This document shows positions 1 through 10,421 of a stretch of DNA of 64,000 nucleotides, piece after piece. The stretch is from NCBI GenBank assembly GCA_024516155.1, contig JAJJXM010000006.1, positions 1,116,001-1,180,000 of the forward strand, in the 5' to 3' direction. Source of the DNA: Pyronema omphalodes. Taxonomy: Eukaryota; Ascomycota; Pezizomycetes; Pezizales; Pyronemataceae. The position numbers and the translations under genes are program-made. The stretch's first letter is position 1, and every line of letters starts with the position of its first letter. Below the pieces are notes generated by a model. That model was given only the letters and a program-made list of their open reading frames with translations, was not told the origin of the DNA and did not search any database.

Positions 1-89
1 GAAGTCCTCCAGCCTCTTCATACACCTACACGTTTTCATGATAAGACCATTAAAACCTCAGTTAGGAAAGGTATCTTATGATCACTTGG

Positions 90-611
90 TTAAACGCGTT
101 GGTCCCTCGGCATGCTTGGGTTCTTTGAGTGGAACTCGCGGAGAGATTCCAAGCCGCCTACTATGAAAGATTCATATGGTTCTTCTGTTTGATATTTCTT
201 TAAGGGAAAGCCTTTCCATTTGACTCGGTAAAGTACTTTTCCTCTTGTTTTCCTACTCAAAATGATGTCTTCAATTTCCCATTCCTCATTGCCTTCAATG
301 TCATCTGCTTCGTCGATGATCTGAAGGAGGTCTGGGGGAGGTCTGTTGCCATTGTTGTAGGGCGCGAGTAGGGAAACGTGGAAGGTGTTGTGGATCTTCC
401 ATTTCCGGGGGAGAGATAAGCGCATCGCCGTGGGTGATACTACTTTCTCTGTGGCGAAGGGGCCGTGCTTTTTGTGGTCGAGCTTGTCTTTTGGTCTCCT
501 TGTTTGTATGTGTCGTCCGTCTAACATGACCAGATCTCCAACCTTAAATTCTGGGGCATCCTTTCGTTTAGCGTCTGCATACTTCCGCATTCTTTCTTGT
601 GTCGACTTCAA
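90..611 (-). pseudogene. Element A integrase C-terminus with chromodomain
   Basis: A 173-aa open stretch forming the end of pol. The first part contains the GDLVMLDGRHI strand and the WKIHNTFHVSLLAPY block typical of the integrase C-terminal (GPY/F-like) region. The last 60 residues (EWEIEDIILSRK, then YRVKWKGFP) form a chromodomain, which in chromoviruses directs integration to marked chromatin. The usual aromatic W-E-P segment after the KWKG motif reads TEEPYESF, so one cage residue position looks altered. It is in the same frame as the integrase core at 660-1451 but separated from it by stops in 612-659. The closest relative in this window is the end of B (23903-24538). Confidence 0.85.
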
Positions 612-659
612 GTTCTGAATAAGTATGCCATGGACGGAGGTGATGTGGTTGATGAAGCT

Positions 660-1451
660 TTATTCCTCATTCAGTTTCGTATTTGATGATGCTGGGTTGG
701 TGCATGCTGGATGTCTTCCGTAATTGGCGTAGAAGGGCGACATGCCAGTAGCCTGGGTTATTGAATTGTTGTAGGCGAATTCGGCCATGGGTAGTAGGTC
801 GACCCAATCATCCATCTCGTAGTTAATGAATGATCGGAGGCATGCTTCGATGGTTTGGTTGATTCGTTCAGTTTGCCCATCCGTTTGAGGGTGGAAGGCT
901 GTGCTCATTCTTGGGCGAACACCTAAAATGCCTAAGAATTGTTTCCACTCTGTCGAAGTGAATCTGGAGTCTCGATCACACATTATGTCTGTCGGAATGC
1001 CGTGGAATCTCCAAATCTCTCTTGCGAATATCTTGACCAGATGAGCAGCTGTTTTCTCATCTTTCTTGAGCGGGATAAAATGAGCCATCTTTGTGAATCT
1101 ATCGATAATGACCCATAGTTGATCGCAACCATCAGAGAGCGGTAAGTCCGTTATGAAATCCATGGCGATTGATGTCCATGGAGCGTATGGAAGCTCGAGT
1201 GGCGAAAGCATTCCATAGGGTTTGTGTCGTGCTGTTTTGTCTCGTTGACATCCGTTACAGCTTCGGATGTATTCAATTATTTCCTGGTCCATCTTTGGCC
1301 ACCAGAAATTTCGTCTTATCAATTCTATTGTTTTATCTTGGCCAAAGTGGCCTGCAATTTTACTGTTATGCTCTGTATGAAGGACCGCTTGTCGTGCATT
1401 CTGTGGGACCCAGAGTAATCCTTTGCGATATAATCAACCATTTCTTTCTTC
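660..1451 (-). pseudogene. Element A integrase, zinc-binding and DDE core
   Basis: The open frame holds the HHCC zinc module (HTEHNSKIAGH, then CNGCQRDK) followed by the catalytic core. The three acidic residues are visible as D in AMDFITDLP, D in IMCDRDSRF and E in DGQTERINQ. The segment MDDWVDLLPMAEFAYNN follows, as is typical of this family. The enzyme would insert the cDNA copy into the host chromosome. The core is uninterrupted, but two in-frame TGA codons lie just upstream, around 1437-1454, so it cannot be made as part of an intact polyprotein. The protein-level neighbour in B has a matching but more damaged core. Confidence 0.88.
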
Positions 1452-1643
1452 TCATAATCCTTCCGTCCTGGCCTTTTCCTTTCGTTCTTGATCCTTCGCG
1501 CTTCCATCCAAACTCCTTAAAGCCTGCTGGTATGCTGCGTCCTTCTTTCCTGCTTCCTTTATATCCATTTCAAATTCCTTTGTCCATCTAGACACTGCCG
1601 TTGACAGATATTCTAGTTGAACTGCCGAGCAACAAAAAATCAT

Positions 1644-2479
1644 TCATTCTCCTCCTGTACTTATTGCTGAGATTGCGTTGAAGTGTTTTTCTTTCAGGAT
1701 CGTCTGTACAGGCTGATCCCCATCTCCCCCCTTTTCAGGGCGGTACTCCGGGCGCCTAGACAATGCATCTGGCTTGCCATTACTTGTTCCTTTTCGATAA
1801 AACATTTTGAAGACCACGCCGGCCAATTCCTGAGCCCAGCGTGCCTGCCTTCGGATGAGCACTTTAGTTGTCATAAAGTACTCGAGATTTTTATGGTCGG
1901 TGTATACCTGAACCATGTGTAAGGATCCCTCCAAATATTGTCACCAAACCTTAAAGCAGTCAACAATTGCCAGTAATTCCTTGTCGTGAATTTCATAATT
2001 GATTTCTGCGGGGAGAATTTCCTGGAGTGAAAGGCGACAGGGTGCAATTTGTTATCATCCCCTTTTTGTGACAGGGTGGCACCTAGTGCGAAATCTGAAG
2101 CATCGGTTTCAACAATACATTCGCGCTGAGGGTCGAAATGTGTGAGGATCGGTGCTGTCGTGAAGCATTTCTTGAGTTTTTCAAATGCTGTTGTCATGTT
2201 TTCGGTCCAAACCCAATCTTTTGGGGAACCTCTTGTTGAGTCGCTTAAGGGTTTGGCGATCTTGGAGAATCCGGCAATAAAGCGACGGTAAAAGTTGGCG
2301 AATCCGATGAATGATTGGACGCCTTTCAAATTAGTTGGCCGCTGCCAATCTTGAATGCTCTGAACCTTATCCTGGGCCATTTCAATTCCGTCTTGTGAGA
2401 TGACATAGCCTAAGAAATCAACCTTGGTCGTTGACCAGAAACACTTGTCTTGAGAAATAGCCAGGCCATTTTCTGCAAG
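1644..2479 (-). pseudogene. Element A RT connection and RNase H region
   Basis: This continues RT in the same frame after an in-frame TGA at 2480-2482. The first part (VDFLGYVISQDGIEMAQDK, then GFANFYRRFI) is the RT thumb/connection of Ty3/gypsy elements. RNase H begins at VETDASDFALGATLSQ (catalytic D in ETDAS). Around 1990-2010 the frame is lost: the expected [14 protein letters not shown] block is only readable after a shift. It resumes at about 1934 with [16 protein letters not shown] and [11 protein letters not shown]. RNase H would remove the RNA template during reverse transcription. Confidence 0.82.
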
Positions 2480-3404
2480 TCATTTCAGAACATCTAGGAC
2501 TAGTCTGTCGTGCTCTTTCTCAGTTTCGGCATAGATGAGAATATCGTCAAGGTAGACAATGAGGCCTTGATCGAGTAAGTCCCGGAATATGTGATTCATC
2601 ATATTGTGGAAGGATGCCGGTGCATTAGAGAGTCCGAACGGCATTACTGTGTATTCGTACAGCCCATATCTGGTTTTGAAGGCTGTCTTCCATTCGTCTC
2701 CAGGCTTTATCCTGATTAGATTATAGCCGTTTTTAAGATCAATTTTGGTGAAGATTTTGGCACCGCGAACACGATCTTGTAGTTCGGTCATGATCGGTAA
2801 GGGGTACCGGTTTGCTATGGTTACTTCATTCAAGCCCCGGTAATCAACACACAGTCGTAGTCCTCTGCGATGGGGTTTTGGGACGAAGATGATTGGTGCC
2901 GCTGCTGGGGATTTTGAATGTCTAATTTTACCGAGTTCCAACATTTCCTTTAGATATTTCCGAAGTTCTGCGAGCTCGTCTTCGTTCAAGGGGTACATTG
3001 GTCCCCATGGCGGCTGTTCTCCCTCCTTGAGGTCGATTGTATGATCATATGGCTTATGATCTGGTAGTTTGTCGGCTAGTTCCTTCCCCAAGACTTCGCA
3101 TAGGGGTCGGAACTTATCGGGTAGGATGCAGGCTGGGTTGATGTCGGTTGTGTCTGAAGTAACAGCGGCAACATACCCAATCACTGTGGCATCTTCATTG
3201 AATAGGATATCTGGATCCAACAAGAGCGAGAATTCTTGTGCCGCAGCTAGCGTACAGTGTTGCCTGCAGAAGTTGGTGTCCAAGGTAATGTTGTCGGAGT
3301 TTCCCCAAAAGTTGTTCGGTTGGTGTTTTGCCATCCACCAACATGGTAGGGTGATGTCCGTTCCCGATTCCAACGGCATAATTTCGAAAGTTTCTCTTGT
3401 ATAA
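2480..3404 (-). pseudogene. Element A reverse transcriptase
   Basis: A 300-residue open stretch with the ordered RT motifs [66 protein letters not shown] and the active site YLDDILIYAE. The catalytic YLDD is intact. It follows the linker that carries the WWMAKHQ block also seen in B (YWWMTQHQ). The frame differs by one from the protease, so a frameshift lies near 3390-3405. A TGA at 2480 ends the frame. Confidence 0.88.
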
Positions 3405-3806
3405 TGCTGTCGGTATTGTAAAGGGAGGGAAGGGGTAAAGGCCTGTCCAGCCTCGCGTAGTGCAGATCCGTCTGCTCCATTGATGCGAAGGGCTGGTTTC
3501 GATTGATGTGGGGAAGATTATGTTTCACTACAAATGTCGAACTGATAATGGGGATTGCTGCCCCAGTGTCGAACATTGTCCGGACGCAGAACACCCGTTC
3601 CCCTGGTACTGATATGTTCATTTTAACTATGGGCCGTGGCCCGGATTTTGGGGGTTCATTTTCAACTTTTTTTATGATTTTAGCCTTTTTACTGTGTTTT
3701 TGAGTTTTTTGTGGTTTTGTCCGTTTAACGCCGCAAATCGAAGGATGTCTATGGTTTAATGCGTCTTGATCTGGTGGACCGTGCTTGCACATCGTAGCCG
3801 GTCTTG
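3405..3806 (-). pseudogene. Element A aspartic protease, start of pol
   Basis: The protease motif is in the segment VRTMFDTGAAIPIISS, with the catalytic Asp in DTGA. Upstream the frame is open (GLTRPATMCKHGPP region) back to the end of gag, in the -1 frame relative to gag. The first Met of the frame is at 3792, but the better explanation is entry by frameshifting at the heptamer 3810-3816. The protease would cut the Gag-Pol polyprotein. The frame breaks just after the domain, near 3390. Confidence 0.8.
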
Positions 3807-3816
3807 TTAGTTTAAA
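3807..3816 (-). promoter_or_regulatory. Element A gag/pol -1 frameshift slippery heptamer
   Basis: On the minus strand gag ends GAT TTA AAC TAA. The heptamer T TTA AAC (plus positions 3816 to 3810) fits the canonical X XXY YYZ rule and lies directly before the gag stop (3809-3807). The pol frame (-1) is open from this point into the protease. Six nucleotides downstream of the heptamer a possible stem starts (GACC pairing with GGTC, with GTGC/GCAC inside), in the position usual for a stimulatory structure. The heptamer is seen directly; activity is inferred. The aligned point in B has lost the heptamer. Confidence 0.75.
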
Positions 3817-6146
3817 TCCGAATGTTCGGACCTAATCTCCCAAACACGGGGGGAATCTGGTGAAACCGGTGCAACCGCGGCTACCTCCTTAGCCTTTTTG
3901 GTAGGTCGCTCATCTTCAGACTCTTTGTCGTCAGCCTCGTCGTCGGTTGACCTTGCCCTTTTCTTTCGGTTCACCGCAGCCACTTTTGCTGCAAGTTCGG
4001 TACCTTGAGAGGTCTTCTTCGCAAAGCATTCCAATGTGTGATGGCTGGAACGTCCACATCTCCAACAGGACGCCTTATCCGCCTTGTACTGGTCGATTTC
4101 AGACTGAGGCACACCGACCAATGCATCCCGGGTGCTCTGAAATTTCTTCTCCTTTGGTTTGTTGGAGGTTAAAGATCTATCCCTCTGGTTATCCTTCGAT
4201 TTCTGGTGACGTCCCTTATCTTTCTCATTCTTCTTTGTTGACCTATCCTTTTCCGGCTGGAAATCGATTTGTTGTAGGAGTGGATTCTCCTTCCGATTCA
4301 TCTCCTTTTCTCTGTTCGTGGCCTTCTTTACAAGGGCGGCCTTGCAGAGTTCAAATGATGGGTCGTATAGATCTTCAGTCAGATCCGATGCTGCTCGGAC
4401 GACCTCGTCAGCGAAGGACTGAGCATACATCTCTCGGAGAACCTCTCGCTGAAGCTGAGCCTTCTCCTGGTAGATCAACATCCGGATTCCCCACTGGTCG
4501 GCGGGAAGCCCGGTCTTGTGCCAGCCCGGTAGGTGTTTCCAGCGAAGCGTGTTCATTTTCGCGGTGTAGTTCCGTCGTTCATGAGGGTCGCGGAAGTATT
4601 GAGTCATTGCCGCCGCGTAGGTTTCCCAGGTGTCTTGTTGCTTAGAGGACTCCCACGCGTCGACGCGATTCTGATGCCATTGGCGTGCACCGCCCTTGAG
4701 GAAGGATCCAAGCCAATGGATCTTTTGAAGGTCCGTTCGATAGTCAATCGCTCGGACTGTCATGAACTCTTTCACGGCGTTGAACCAAGGCATGAACTCT
4801 GCCTTCTCCCCAGAAAAGGATTCCGGCTCCTTCATTGTAGGAGCCTTACCAACGACCACGGGTGCCCCGTTTTTTGACACCCTATTCTTCTTATCCCGTT
4901 TGCGGAGCTCCCGAATGTATCGCCGAATTTCTTTTGGGATCTGTTCGGCATACCTGGGCGCAGAGTCTGAATCAGAATCAGAGGACTCAGAGCTACTGCT
5001 GTCAGGTGGAGGAGGAGGAGGGGTTACACGTCCGTTTGGTGGACTACTTCCTCGTCTGGAACCCTTTCGGGAGGCCTGACTGGATCCTCGTCCGTTCCGT
5101 TCATTTGGTCTGGGAGGAAGTGGCGGTGGCAGGTTATAAAGGGAGTCATCATCTCCCTGGTCGTCGGGCTCGGAATTGGTCATGTCGTGGTCACTCTCCG
5201 GTGAAGGGGCCCGACCATCTCTACAACGACCTTGGATGACTTCACTGATTAGTGATGCTACATCTGCTTGCCTACCCGGGCCCGCAACCCTTTTGACCTG
5301 CTCCTGTAATTCCAGCTCAATCGCCTTCCACTTGTTGTCGAAGGCAGCCTGTAACTCTTCTCTTTCACGTTGGCTTGCCGCCGCGGCCTCGTCTTGTTGC
5401 TTCTTCAGGCGATCATGATCAGCCTGTTGTCGTTTCTGGAGTTGTGAAAGGCGGTCCATTTCCTTTCGGACTCGCTTTTTCTCTTCCGCCAAGTCCGCCT
5501 TCAATGCAGCTTCCTTATCCTTCAATTCCTGCTTGTCTTTGGCCATCCGGGCCTCCAAGTCCTTTTCTTTTTGTCGTAATTCTGCTGCTCATCGTTCGCA
5601 GCTGGCGTTCCATTCCTCCTGTTTTGTGGCTTCCGCTTTATAGTAAGCCATGATGATTTGTTGGTTATTTTCTAACTTTTCGGTATAAGCCTCCATGGTC
5701 ACTGGTCGATGGACCTCGTCATTGGCCCGAGTGATCTGGAGGTCCTCCATTTGTCGTTGCAGCTGAGTATATGCTTCGGCGACCTCCATGAATTGGCGGT
5801 TGGTGAGGTTGAATTGGGCATTTACCGCGTTACCCATCTGTTGTTGTGTTTGTTGGAGGGCTTGGTCCAAGTTGACTTGGATGTTTTCGTATGCCGTTTG
5901 CATATTCCCGAACAGCCGGATTGCATCGCCCTCGTCGTTCTGGATCTGGCTGCGTAGGTTGCTGATGTCTACCGCAGTACGAGCCAGTTGTCTCATCAGG
6001 TCCTCAGCCCATGATGGAATGCTCGGAATACTGATGGAATCTGGTATCCCACTCATTTCTACCTCATTACTGACGCGGTCGGGGTCAGCACTGAGGAGAG
6101 CCCATGGGGGGAGGGGTTGGAATTCGTATTCCATAAGTTCAGCCAT
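3807..6146 (-). pseudogene. Element A gag
   Basis: One frame of about 780 codons, broken by a single TGA at 5589-5591. The N-terminal part (6146-5592) is predicted coiled coil. The next part (MAKDKQELKDKEAALKADLA) is a long charged coiled coil, followed by a Ser/Pro-rich linker with PPPPPPDSSSSESSDSDSDS. The capsid-like core begins at EPESFSGEKAEFMPWFNAVK and contains the WLGSFLKGGARQWHQ block. A CCHC zinc knuckle (CWRCGRSSHHTLEC) and a basic tail follow. The start at 6146 is chosen because it is the first ATG after the putative primer binding site. Gag would form the virus-like particle. It is unusually long for Ty3/gypsy gag because of the coiled-coil extension, which B also has. Confidence 0.85.
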
Positions 6147-6194
6147 GTCGTAGTAAAGTGGCTGATGCGTACTTCTCGATTCACTCGGTGAGGT

Positions 6195-6212
6195 GTACGA
6201 GTAAACTTATAG
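6195..6212 (-). other. Element A putative primer binding region
   Basis: Directly after the inferred LTR end (GGTTTACA on the minus strand) the sequence starts CTATAAGTTTACTCG. The same position in B starts CCATAAACTTAAGG after GGTTCACG. The resemblance of the two just inside the LTRs is the only evidence. Neither starts with TGG as a usual tRNA primer site would, so self-priming is possible but unproven. Confidence 0.4.
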
Positions 6213-8664
6213 TGTAAACCGGGGGTCTTAGGGTAACAGACGGCCGGGTAACTCTCAAATTCTCGAAAGAAAAAGAGAGAAGTAATGATTCCAAGAAGGG
6301 AAATTATTACTTCTCAAGGGGATTCATCTAACGGGAAGTAGAGTTGATAATAGTGATAAGTTTAAACTCTCCTGCGTATCTCAGGGAGCGTTTCGAGAGT
6401 ATCGGTTTCGTTTGGTGGTCGTTTCTTTCAGAGGGACGACCGGAGGTATTGTATTGATTGGAGGTAAGGTATATATTTGAGGACGTCGGGTATTGACTCA
6501 AAAGATGACAAAAACCCTTCGTGGGAAGTGTTGTTGTATTCGGGACAGTATTGATTGCGTTGCTGGATGATGGCTTCTTCGAGTGGGGGCTTTGGCACTT
6601 TTATATTTTTCTTATCTTGAGCTCTCCACTCATATACCCTGCAAGCACTATGTGGTGGGCGGAAGTGGAAGTACCCTAAGACGTTGGTTGGATACACCTA
6701 AACGTTATTTTTCCACCATACAAAATGCAACTTTTGGTAAAAACGCTAATATCGCGAATATACTTTAAGACATCCTCCGGGCCGTTATCCGGATGATGCC
6801 TTAGTCGTTCGCTAATGCCTAGACTCGTTCATTTCGTCGTTTGCACTGATGTCATTAATAATAATAAGGCATCGGAATGCATTTCGAGGAATGTGCATTG
6901 CAGGACCGGCTGACGCGTTCCTGCAACTAACTTCGGACTTCGATATCCGGTTGGCGATTCCGTCGCATCCGGTGAAGTCGTTTGTATGATCTGATGATGT
7001 TGTCATGGTCGGCAATGGACTGTGGACCTTCCGGGGGTCCCTAATAGGTGGAGGTCCGATGTTCCGTTCGTCGTATGGTCGTCTCGTCATATCGGCAGTT
7101 CAAAGGTGCGTTTGCGAAGATAAGGTTTCCGGTGATAACTAACCAAAAAGGTAGTGAACTCCTTATCTCCTTCGGCCGACTAGACTCCGCTGTCGTATGA
7201 TGTTATCCGGCTTATCCGGTTTCCTCCGTCGGTCAGGTGTAATGCCTCGGTCACATATGACTATGTTTTCTTGGTTTACGGCAAAGTGTTTCGTGAATGC
7301 ATTATCCCATTAAACTTAAATACAGTTCTTTCCCTCCTAACCTTCCTATCCTCATCAACCTCGATATCTGTTTCCTGCGGTGACCTACTTGCGTCACATT
7401 CTCCTTTCTATTCGTATGTATATCTGGCCCACCGGGTCTCTTAGTTCCACGACCCTTTCTGGACGGTTTTCTCGTATACGGCGGAAGAGGTGCGTACGCT
7501 CAAAGGCTTCGGTAAGTCTTTGAGTGAGGCCCTAAGGTTATAAGTATTCCAGGTCTTTATCAGCGGCAGCGGTATGTTCCTCGAGGTATGGCTGCGCATT
7601 AGAAACCGCAGTCATTGATCGGAAACAGACCCACCTCGGGGGCTGCCCCGGGTTTCCCTGCAGTAGATGACGCAGACTTTTTCCCTGGCCCCCCATTATC
7701 CTACTTCCTGCGGGAAGTGGATGAAGGGTGGTTAGTAATAGCTCTCGCCTTTGGCTTGAGTTATTACTTAGGTAAGAATCCCAATTCTTTTTAAATGTCT
7801 TATCGGGGTAGGGTATGACAGATAATGACATGTGAGTCATATATCCTATGAGTCGTCTTGATCATAGATCTCCCTAGAGAATCTCGATTGCGAGTAAAGG
7901 AATCTGACATTATAAGGCAGACTATACCTCACCGGAGTGCACTGCCCCGTCACATTCCTGTGCGATGTCATAACAGCCCGACCTTCGCGCACTTGGGCGC
8001 AGCCACACCCTGGTGTGTACGCAAACGCCGTCTTATCTTGGAGTTGGTAGTCAATGGCTTAAGGTCGCGTTATATCAGTACAACCCAACAGTTTCCTTGA
8101 GTGGTGTTCCCTGCTGCAGGACCTCGTCTTATGCTAACGCAATCTTGACCCTTGTTCTGAGCTCCACTCCTGTTGGCTGACTCGACTATGTCTTATTTCT
8201 TGGCCGACTATCCGCCCACCTGAGATATCGGATGATGCTATTCGTCTGCCTTGCATGCTCCTGAGAATACCCTTCCATTGCAAGCCCTCTGGTAGCTGTG
8301 CTTGGTAGAACACAACCTCAAGTATAAGGAGGTGTCCCTTCGCCGTCGTCTTCTGTCTCCATCAGCGTCGGCTGTTGATTTCTCATGGGTAAGTCGACAC
8401 CCATGAGGTAAGTTGATACTCCTTGCTATCTATGTTTGACCCTCCCAAACTGACAGTGAATAACAGGTAGAGACGCCTCGGGGCGGGATGCTCGTGAGGT
8501 CCTTTCGGAAAGTAACGAATCTCGTGACGTGGCTAGCTGGAGCTCCTCAGGGGGTTCTGGCCCAGGATACTAACCTTATTATTCATTCTCCTGTCGAGTT
8601 TGCCATGTTCTCTAAATGTTATATATGTTACCTATTCTATACTCACACAATATAGGGTGTGACA
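6213..8664 (-). repeat. Element A 5' LTR, long and composite
   Basis: Read on the minus strand it starts TGTCACACCC at 8664 and is inferred to end GGTTTACA at 6213, giving about 2.45 kb. The first 844 bp (8664-7821) match the first part of the B-family LTR very closely (compare 10422-11270). The rest (7820-6213) has no match to B and includes its own TATA-like site near 6470. I find no convincing gene in it: small open stretches at 6812-7090 and 7538-7840 have no recognisable motif. The 3' boundary rests only on analogy with B and could be off. Confidence 0.7.
6470..6477 (-). promoter_or_regulatory. Element A LTR TATA-like box
   Basis: AATATATA on the minus strand, about 320 bp before the gag ATG and inside the inferred LTR. 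It sits in the part of the LTR not shared with B, where the TATA box of B would not align. The transcription start would lie near 6440. No other promoter evidence. Confidence 0.4.
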
Positions 8665-9191
8665 CCAGTGTGACTCACAACCCCAGAACCTCATTGGAAG
8701 GCGTGGTAGTACGGTGAGCTATTTCAAGGTTGAATCTGACCTGGGCGAGCAATAGGGAAGTGAGCGATTAATTGAATTGCGCGCTTAGCATGATGCAAGC
8801 CTCAGCAGATGCGTCACAGCTTTGACCCATGTCTTATCCCCTAAGCTCAGTTTAGCAGTTGGTTCCCCAAGGAAGGCTGCGCGAATTTGTAGACGAAAGT
8901 CTATAAAAGACCCCATGTCTTCCCTTTGTCTCTTACATCATTAACCATTTGATCCTCTACGCGACGATACCTATTTACACCAACGGATACCTCCGAAGAC
9001 AACTCTTAAGTTTATTCGGCCCGTCATCGATTGATTTCCTTCTTAGCTTTATCTTGGGAATACCCCTATTAGTTCTTGAAAACGAAGTGTCTGTTTGTCT
9101 TGAGAACAAAGTGTCTGTCTACCCTAGGACGAAGCACTTGGAAGAATGATCGGAAAGCCTCTGCATAGTTAGAACTGTGCCCAGGTTCACG
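8665..9191 (+). repeat. Element B 5' LTR, 3' portion only
   Basis: Matches the last ~525 bp of the complete B 3' LTR (25571-26093) and of the solo LTR (11280-11778). It begins at CCAGTGTGACTC, where element A is inserted, and ends ...CAGGTTCACG at 9191. It contains the TATA box TATAAAAG at 8902-8909. The first two thirds of the LTR lie left of A and outside the window. Confidence 0.85.
8902..8909 (+). promoter_or_regulatory. B-family LTR TATA box
   Basis: TATAAAAG, preceded by GAAAGTC and followed by ACCCnATGTCTTCCC. The same box is kept in all three B-family LTR copies (also 11541-11548 and 25828-25835), which makes it the likely core promoter. In this copy transcription would start about 25-35 bp downstream and run into gag. 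Confidence 0.65.
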
Positions 9192-9300
9192 CCATAAACT
9201 TAAGGCTACAAGCTACCAAGTTTATTAATCGATACGAATACGAAAGGACCCGATTCTAGGGCAAGCCTTATCAATTTCAGAAAACAGACTCTATTCAGCA

Positions 9301-10416
9301 ATGTCTTCCTTCCCCAGAATCACTCCTCCCCGGCACCCCGCGACGATGACGACGTTTCCATGGAAAATGCAGTTGAAATCTATCGCCCTCAAACATGGGA
9401 CGAGCTCTCAAAGGCAGGAACAGCAGCCCGCCAGGGGACCAGTGTTGAAAGGAACCAACTTCCTGATTGGTTCATCAAGATGGTTGAAAAGATGCAAATG
9501 ACAGAACGGGATGTTCAGGGATTGATGGCAGCCCTCAGAACTGAAAGAGCGACGGTAGAAGCAGATATCCAATATATGAAGTACCAATATGACGAGATGG
9601 CTAAAACAATGCAACAAGCCTGTGATGTTGTGTTGCGCCATGGGAATATCGACAGAGAACTGAGCCAAACAGCTATTGTACGACTCATTCAATCTAGCAA
9701 TGAGTTTACCTCGGACGTTTGGAACGCCATTGGGGAATTGGCAACGGATATTTGGCAGAAGCAGGCAGCCCACACCCAGGCTGCTGAGCGTTTGAACATT
9801 GGCGTTAGGATCATCAATGAGGACTTGAGGGATTTCTCCAACTATCAACAAGGTTGGAATATGGGAGTCGAGGGTTGGGCGGCCACAAGAAATCTGACTG
9901 AACAATAGAAGGACAAACAGATTCGTCTTTTAGCACAAGCAGAGCAGGAGCAACAACGGAAATTGCCAGAATATGAGACACAGACGAAGAATGAGAAGAA
10001 GGAAATCATCGATAAGGTTATTCAAAGGGTCATGGATATGAATGCAAAGAAGCAACCTCTCGATGCAGAATCTTTGGGTGAGGCGGTACAAGATGAACCC
10101 CGGCGGAGGACTGTCTTACCTAGCCTTCTCAAGATAGCCATGGAGACTGCCCTGCCTGCCTCAAGGATTACTACACCACCCCCAACAGTGGCTGGAAATG
10201 GCGGACGAGGCAATGGACCCCCAAGAACGAGAATCACCATTCCTCCTCCGGAGCCCTCTGATAACAGAGACCGCAATCCCAGACACCCTGCGGCACCCCC
10301 TCAACAGAACCAGCCCAGTGATAATGCAGGAGTTGAAGCTACACGATTTCTGACGACTATCATTGACAAGATTGAAGGACCTAGGCATGGCCCCAAGTGA
10401 CCCAAGATGGCAGAAC
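9301..10416 (+). pseudogene. Element B gag, N-terminal coiled-coil part
   Basis: An ATG at 9301 starts MSSFPRITPP, and a frameshift before 9345 leads into the main frame (DDDVSMENAVEIYRPQTWDEL). The main frame is open from 9345 to 9905, stops at TAG 9906-9908, continues as KDKQIRLLAQAEQEQQRK, and has a further TGA at 10398-10400. It is rich in heptad-like helices, then a Pro-rich linker with TTPPPTVAGNGG and PPPEPSDNRDR. The layout matches the long N-terminal extension of gag in element A. It is cut at 10416 by a solo LTR and resumes at 11779. Confidence 0.8.
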
Positions 10417-10421
10417 TCAAG

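Larger units (their letters stand above)
1..8664 (-). mobile_element. Element A: Ty3/gypsy chromovirus, 3' LTR outside window
   Basis: On the minus strand the order is 5' LTR, gag, protease, RT, RNase H, integrase, chromodomain, which is the Ty3/gypsy order with a chromovirus C-terminus. The right end is the LTR start TGTCACACCC (read on the minus strand, ending at 8664). It abuts sequence that matches the middle of the LTR of element B, so A was inserted into B's 5' LTR. The expected 5-bp target duplication is CCAGT (8665-8669); its partner lies left of the window. The internal region has at least two frameshifts in pol and several stop codons, so this copy is not autonomous. The 3' LTR is not in the window. 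Confidence 0.9.

Noticed and set aside
6812..7090. Possible small gene (92 codons, minus strand) in the A LTR; likewise 7538-7840
   Set aside because: No motif, no homologue in the window, length expected by chance.
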